Notes under the pieces: generated by a model
What the model saw: the letters and a program-made list of their open reading frames with translations, nothing else
Databases searched by the model: none
Told to the model about the DNA's origin: nothing
Shown: piece by piece, positions 62,243 to 64,000 of the stretch
Numbering within the stretch: the stretch's first letter is position 1
Layout of the letters: every line of letters begins with the position of its first letter
Origin: an uncultured Muribaculaceae bacterium
Lineage (GTDB): Bacteria; Bacteroidota; Bacteroidia; Bacteroidales; Muribaculaceae
DNA: 64,000 nucleotides
Direction of reading: 5' to 3'
NCBI GenBank assembly: GCA_910586595.1
Contig: CAJUJB010000008.1
Span: 22,700-86,699, forward strand
Program-made: the position numbers and the translations under genes

Positions 62243-63604
62243 ATGGAAAGAGATAAACTCGATTTTGGCGACGGGAAAATACGGCAGCTGTTCACAGCCA
62301 TGTTCTTCCCTACCTTGATAGGAATGGTCTTTAATTCAGCGCTGAATATATGCGACGGTATGTTTGTAGGACATGGCGTGGGCAGCAACGCACTTGCCGC
62401 AATAAATATCGTGGCTCCACTCTTCCTGCTATGTACCGGAATAGGGCTGATGTTCGGTATCGGAGCGTCTGTCATCGGAGGAATACGACTGGCAGAAGGC
62501 AATGTGAAGGCTGCCAGAATTATCATGACTCAGGCATATATCGTGGGCGCCATTATATTCGGCACTGTAATAGTATGCTCATTACTCTTCACCCGCCCAT
62601 TGCTGTATCTTCTGGGCTGCAGCCCAGTTCTTGAAGAACTGGCAACAGACTATTTGCTATGGCTGCTTCCGGGTCTGGTATTCTTTTACCTGCAGTGTGC
62701 AGGAATGATGCTGATCCGACTTGATGGATCACCCCGCTATGCAATGAGTGTGCAGATTGTATCGGCAATACTTAATATTTTCCTTGACTGGTATATGGTT
62801 TTCCCACTCGGAATGGGTATAAAAGGCGCAGCAATAGCTACCTCAATCTCGTGTATTGTGGCTGGAATCATGGTTGTGGCTTACTTCATCTTCTTTTCCG
62901 ATAAGCTGAAATTTTATCGGCTACGCCTTTCAGCGAAATCTCTAAGATTATCTATCCGCAACACAGCCTACATGGCCAAGATCGGTCTCGCAACTTTCAT
63001 TGCGGAAGTGGCAATCGGAGTAATGATGGTTACGGGCAATTATATGTTTTTTTCATACCTTGGCGAAGACGGCGTGGCAGCCTTCAGCATCGGATGTTAC
63101 CTGTTCCCGCTCATCTTTTCCATAAGCAATGCCGTTGCACAGTCGGCACAACCAATCATAAGCTTCAACTATGGAGGCGGACAGCCTCAACGGGTGCGTC
63201 AGGCGTTGCATGTGGCACTTGCGACGGCTATATTCTGCGGCGCGGCAATCTCAGCTGGCATGTGGGGCGGGTCGGGATTCTTAGCAGGCATATTCCTTGA
63301 AGCCTCTGAACATGCATATACAATCGCTAAAGCAGGCTTGCCTCTTCTGGGGCTATGCGCATTGCCGTTTGCTATAAATATAACGTTCATCGGGTATTAC
63401 CAAAGTTGTGAGCGCGCAACCCGGTCAATCATATATATGCTGCTGAGAGGAATCATTTTTATGGTACCCGGATTTATTCTGTTGCCAGAACTCTTAGGCA
63501 GTGCAGGCCTATGGATTGCTATACCCTTATCAGAACTTATCACCACAATAATCATCACGCTCGGCTACTTAGCCAGTAAACCGGCGATGATACTTAAGCG
63601 TTGA
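62243..63604 (+). CDS. MATE-family efflux transporter (MepA type)
   Basis: About 453 residues from MERDKLDFGDGKIRQLFTAM (62243). A TTG 36 bases upstream is in frame but adds a segment without family resemblance. Twelve membrane helices are visible; family blocks include FPTLIGMVFNSALNICDGMF and SNAVAQSAQPIISFNYGGGQ. The group exports cationic drugs or dyes by cation antiport. It diverges from the AraC-GNAT-GNAT run. It is a different subgroup from the MATE at 33.7-35.0 kb. Confidence 0.92.
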   Translation: MERDKLDFGDGKIRQLFTAMFFPTLIGMVFNSALNICDGMFVGHGVGSNALAAINIVAPLFLLCTGIGLMFGIGASVIGGIRLAEGNVKAARIIMTQAYIVGAIIFGTVIVCSLLFTRPLLYLLGCSPVLEELATDYLLWLLPGLVFFYLQCAGMMLIRLDGSPRYAMSVQIVSAILNIFLDWYMVFPLGMGIKGAAIATSISCIVAGIMVVAYFIFFSDKLKFYRLRLSAKSLRLSIRNTAYMAKIGLATFIAEVAIGVMMVTGNYMFFSYLGEDGVAAFSIGCYLFPLIFSISNAVAQSAQPIISFNYGGGQPQRVRQALHVALATAIFCGAAISAGMWGGSGFLAGIFLEASEHAYTIAKAGLPLLGLCALPFAINITFIGYYQSCERATRSIIYMLLRGIIFMVPGFILLPELLGSAGLWIAIPLSELITTIIITLGYLASKPAMILKR

Positions 63605-63650
63605 GAGAGTCTTAGTCGGCTTGATAGACATTCGGTTTTGATATAAAAAT

Positions 63651-63687
63651 AAGGACCTGCCTAACTCCGATTGTTAGACAGGCCCTT
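63651..63687. terminator. Bidirectional hairpin terminator after the MATE gene
   Basis: AAGG-A-CCTG-C-CTAAC and GTTAG-A-CAGG-C-CCTT form a 13-pair stem with two mismatches and a 7-base loop. On the minus strand TATTTTTATAT follows, the better U-tract; on the plus strand only TTAATTCTT. Confidence 0.7.
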
Positions 63688-63746
63688 AATTCTTGCCCCA
63701 CTTTTTGCCCCACACTTTTGCAAGTACCAGACAATCAGCAAGGGTT

Positions 63747-63781
63747 GTGGAGCTGGAGGGACTTGTTCCTAACGCTCCAAA
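63747..63781 (-). other. tmRNA 3'-end-like sequence, possible att scar
   Basis: On the minus strand it ends TCCCTCCAGCTCCAC, which matches the T-stem/acceptor 3' end I remember for Bacteroidetes tmRNA, preceded by TTTGGA as in that RNA. The T-loop itself is altered, and no tag-peptide reading frame (ending in Ala-Leu-Ala-Ala) is found upstream within the window. This fits an attachment-site remnant rather than a working ssrA. Confidence 0.4.
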
Positions 63782-63901
63782 TATACTCATGTCAAGCATT
63801 TACGCTTTACAAAATTCTTTTAGTGCCTTGTTAGTGCCTGAAAATCCGTTTTCGGATTGTCTGCCTATTAAGTCTATCTCCATAGACTTCCAAGCCATGT
63901 A

Positions 63902-63932
63902 CAAAGTTAATAAATTTCGGACTGCAAATCAA
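63902..63932 (-). promoter_or_regulatory. Minus-strand promoter with overlapping hairpin near the right edge
   Basis: TTG (63932-63930), 20-base spacer, TAACTTTG (63909-63902). CGGACT/AGTCCG arms around the -33 box could act as an operator. Confidence 0.6.
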
Positions 63933-64000
63933 GTCCGAGGGTTCATTTTAGCGTTTAATAACATCATCAATTCTTTAACGCACGGCGAATGCCGGTTCAA

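Larger units (their letters stand above)
63605..64000. other. Terminal non-coding region with hairpin, repeats and tmRNA-like 3' end
   Basis: No clear conventional gene. It contains a hairpin terminator (63651-63687), a direct repeat TTGCCCCAC (63693-63701 and 63705-63713), a stretch resembling the 3' end of tmRNA on the minus strand (63747-63781), two tiny minus-strand reading frames (63800-63883 and 63686-63799) and a consensus minus-strand promoter (63932-63902). Confidence 0.5.

Noticed and set aside
63747..64000. Complete tmRNA gene on the minus strand
   Set aside because: Only the last 30 or so bases resemble tmRNA; no tag-peptide frame or 5' end match in the available sequence.
1..64000. 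CRISPR arrays, insertion sequences, rRNA
   Set aside because: No regularly spaced repeats, transposase motifs or rRNA-like stretches were seen on either strand.

Overview
The window comes from a gut-type member of the Bacteroidales, most like the Muribaculaceae/Bacteroidaceae. This rests on two polysaccharide utilization loci (PULs) with SusC/SusD pairs, a hybrid two-component regulator and a SusR-type regulator. It also rests on the gene order parA-parB-DUF5683-lytic transglycosylase, and on many promoters of the Bacteroidetes type (TTG or TTTG about 20 bases before TAnnTTTG). The family-level assignment is inference. No insertion sequence, CRISPR array or rRNA gene was seen.

Region 1 (1-24.6 kb, all minus strand) is a large PUL. 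In transcription order it encodes a GH95 fucosidase-family enzyme with its own promoter and terminator, SusC, SusD, an FG-GAP propeller protein, a clan GH-D (alpha-galactosidase-like) enzyme, a hybrid two-component sensor/regulator, a sialate-O-acetylesterase-type esterase, a GH92 mannosidase, a GH36 alpha-galactosidase and a second, divergent GH92 cut by the left edge. Together these would remove fucose, galactose, mannose and acetyl caps from a decorated glycan, plausibly a host mucosal glycan.

Region 2 (24.7-44 kb) is mostly housekeeping: ahpC-ahpF; a five-gene run (TPR/PD40 protein, flotillin-like FloA, CstA, PHP phosphatase, U32 protein); a MATE transporter; and parA-parB-DUF5683-LysM transglycosylase-OPT transporter. 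Upstream of parA lies an AT-rich stretch with DnaA-box-like repeats and inverted repeats, then a tRNA-CAT gene with a textbook promoter and pyrK-pyrD. A small SecB-like gene is transcribed divergently from a SusR-like regulator.

Region 3 (44-56.9 kb, plus strand) is a second PUL: SusR/DUF6377-type regulator, SusC, SusD, a four-module SusE/F-like lipoprotein, a GH27 lipoprotein, a SusB-type GH97 and a two-module secreted SusE/F-like protein, closed by a strong bidirectional terminator. The GH97 active site is of the inverting alpha-glucosidase type, so the target is probably an alpha-glucan. A GH27 in that setting is unusual.

Region 4 (56.9-64 kb) holds a YqiA-esterase/DUF1653 fusion, a zinc alcohol dehydrogenase, a retropepsin-like protease, an AraC regulator with two GNAT acetyltransferases, and a divergent MATE pump. 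The last 400 bases carry a compact minus-strand transcription unit and a sequence resembling the 3' end of tmRNA, a possible integration (att) scar.
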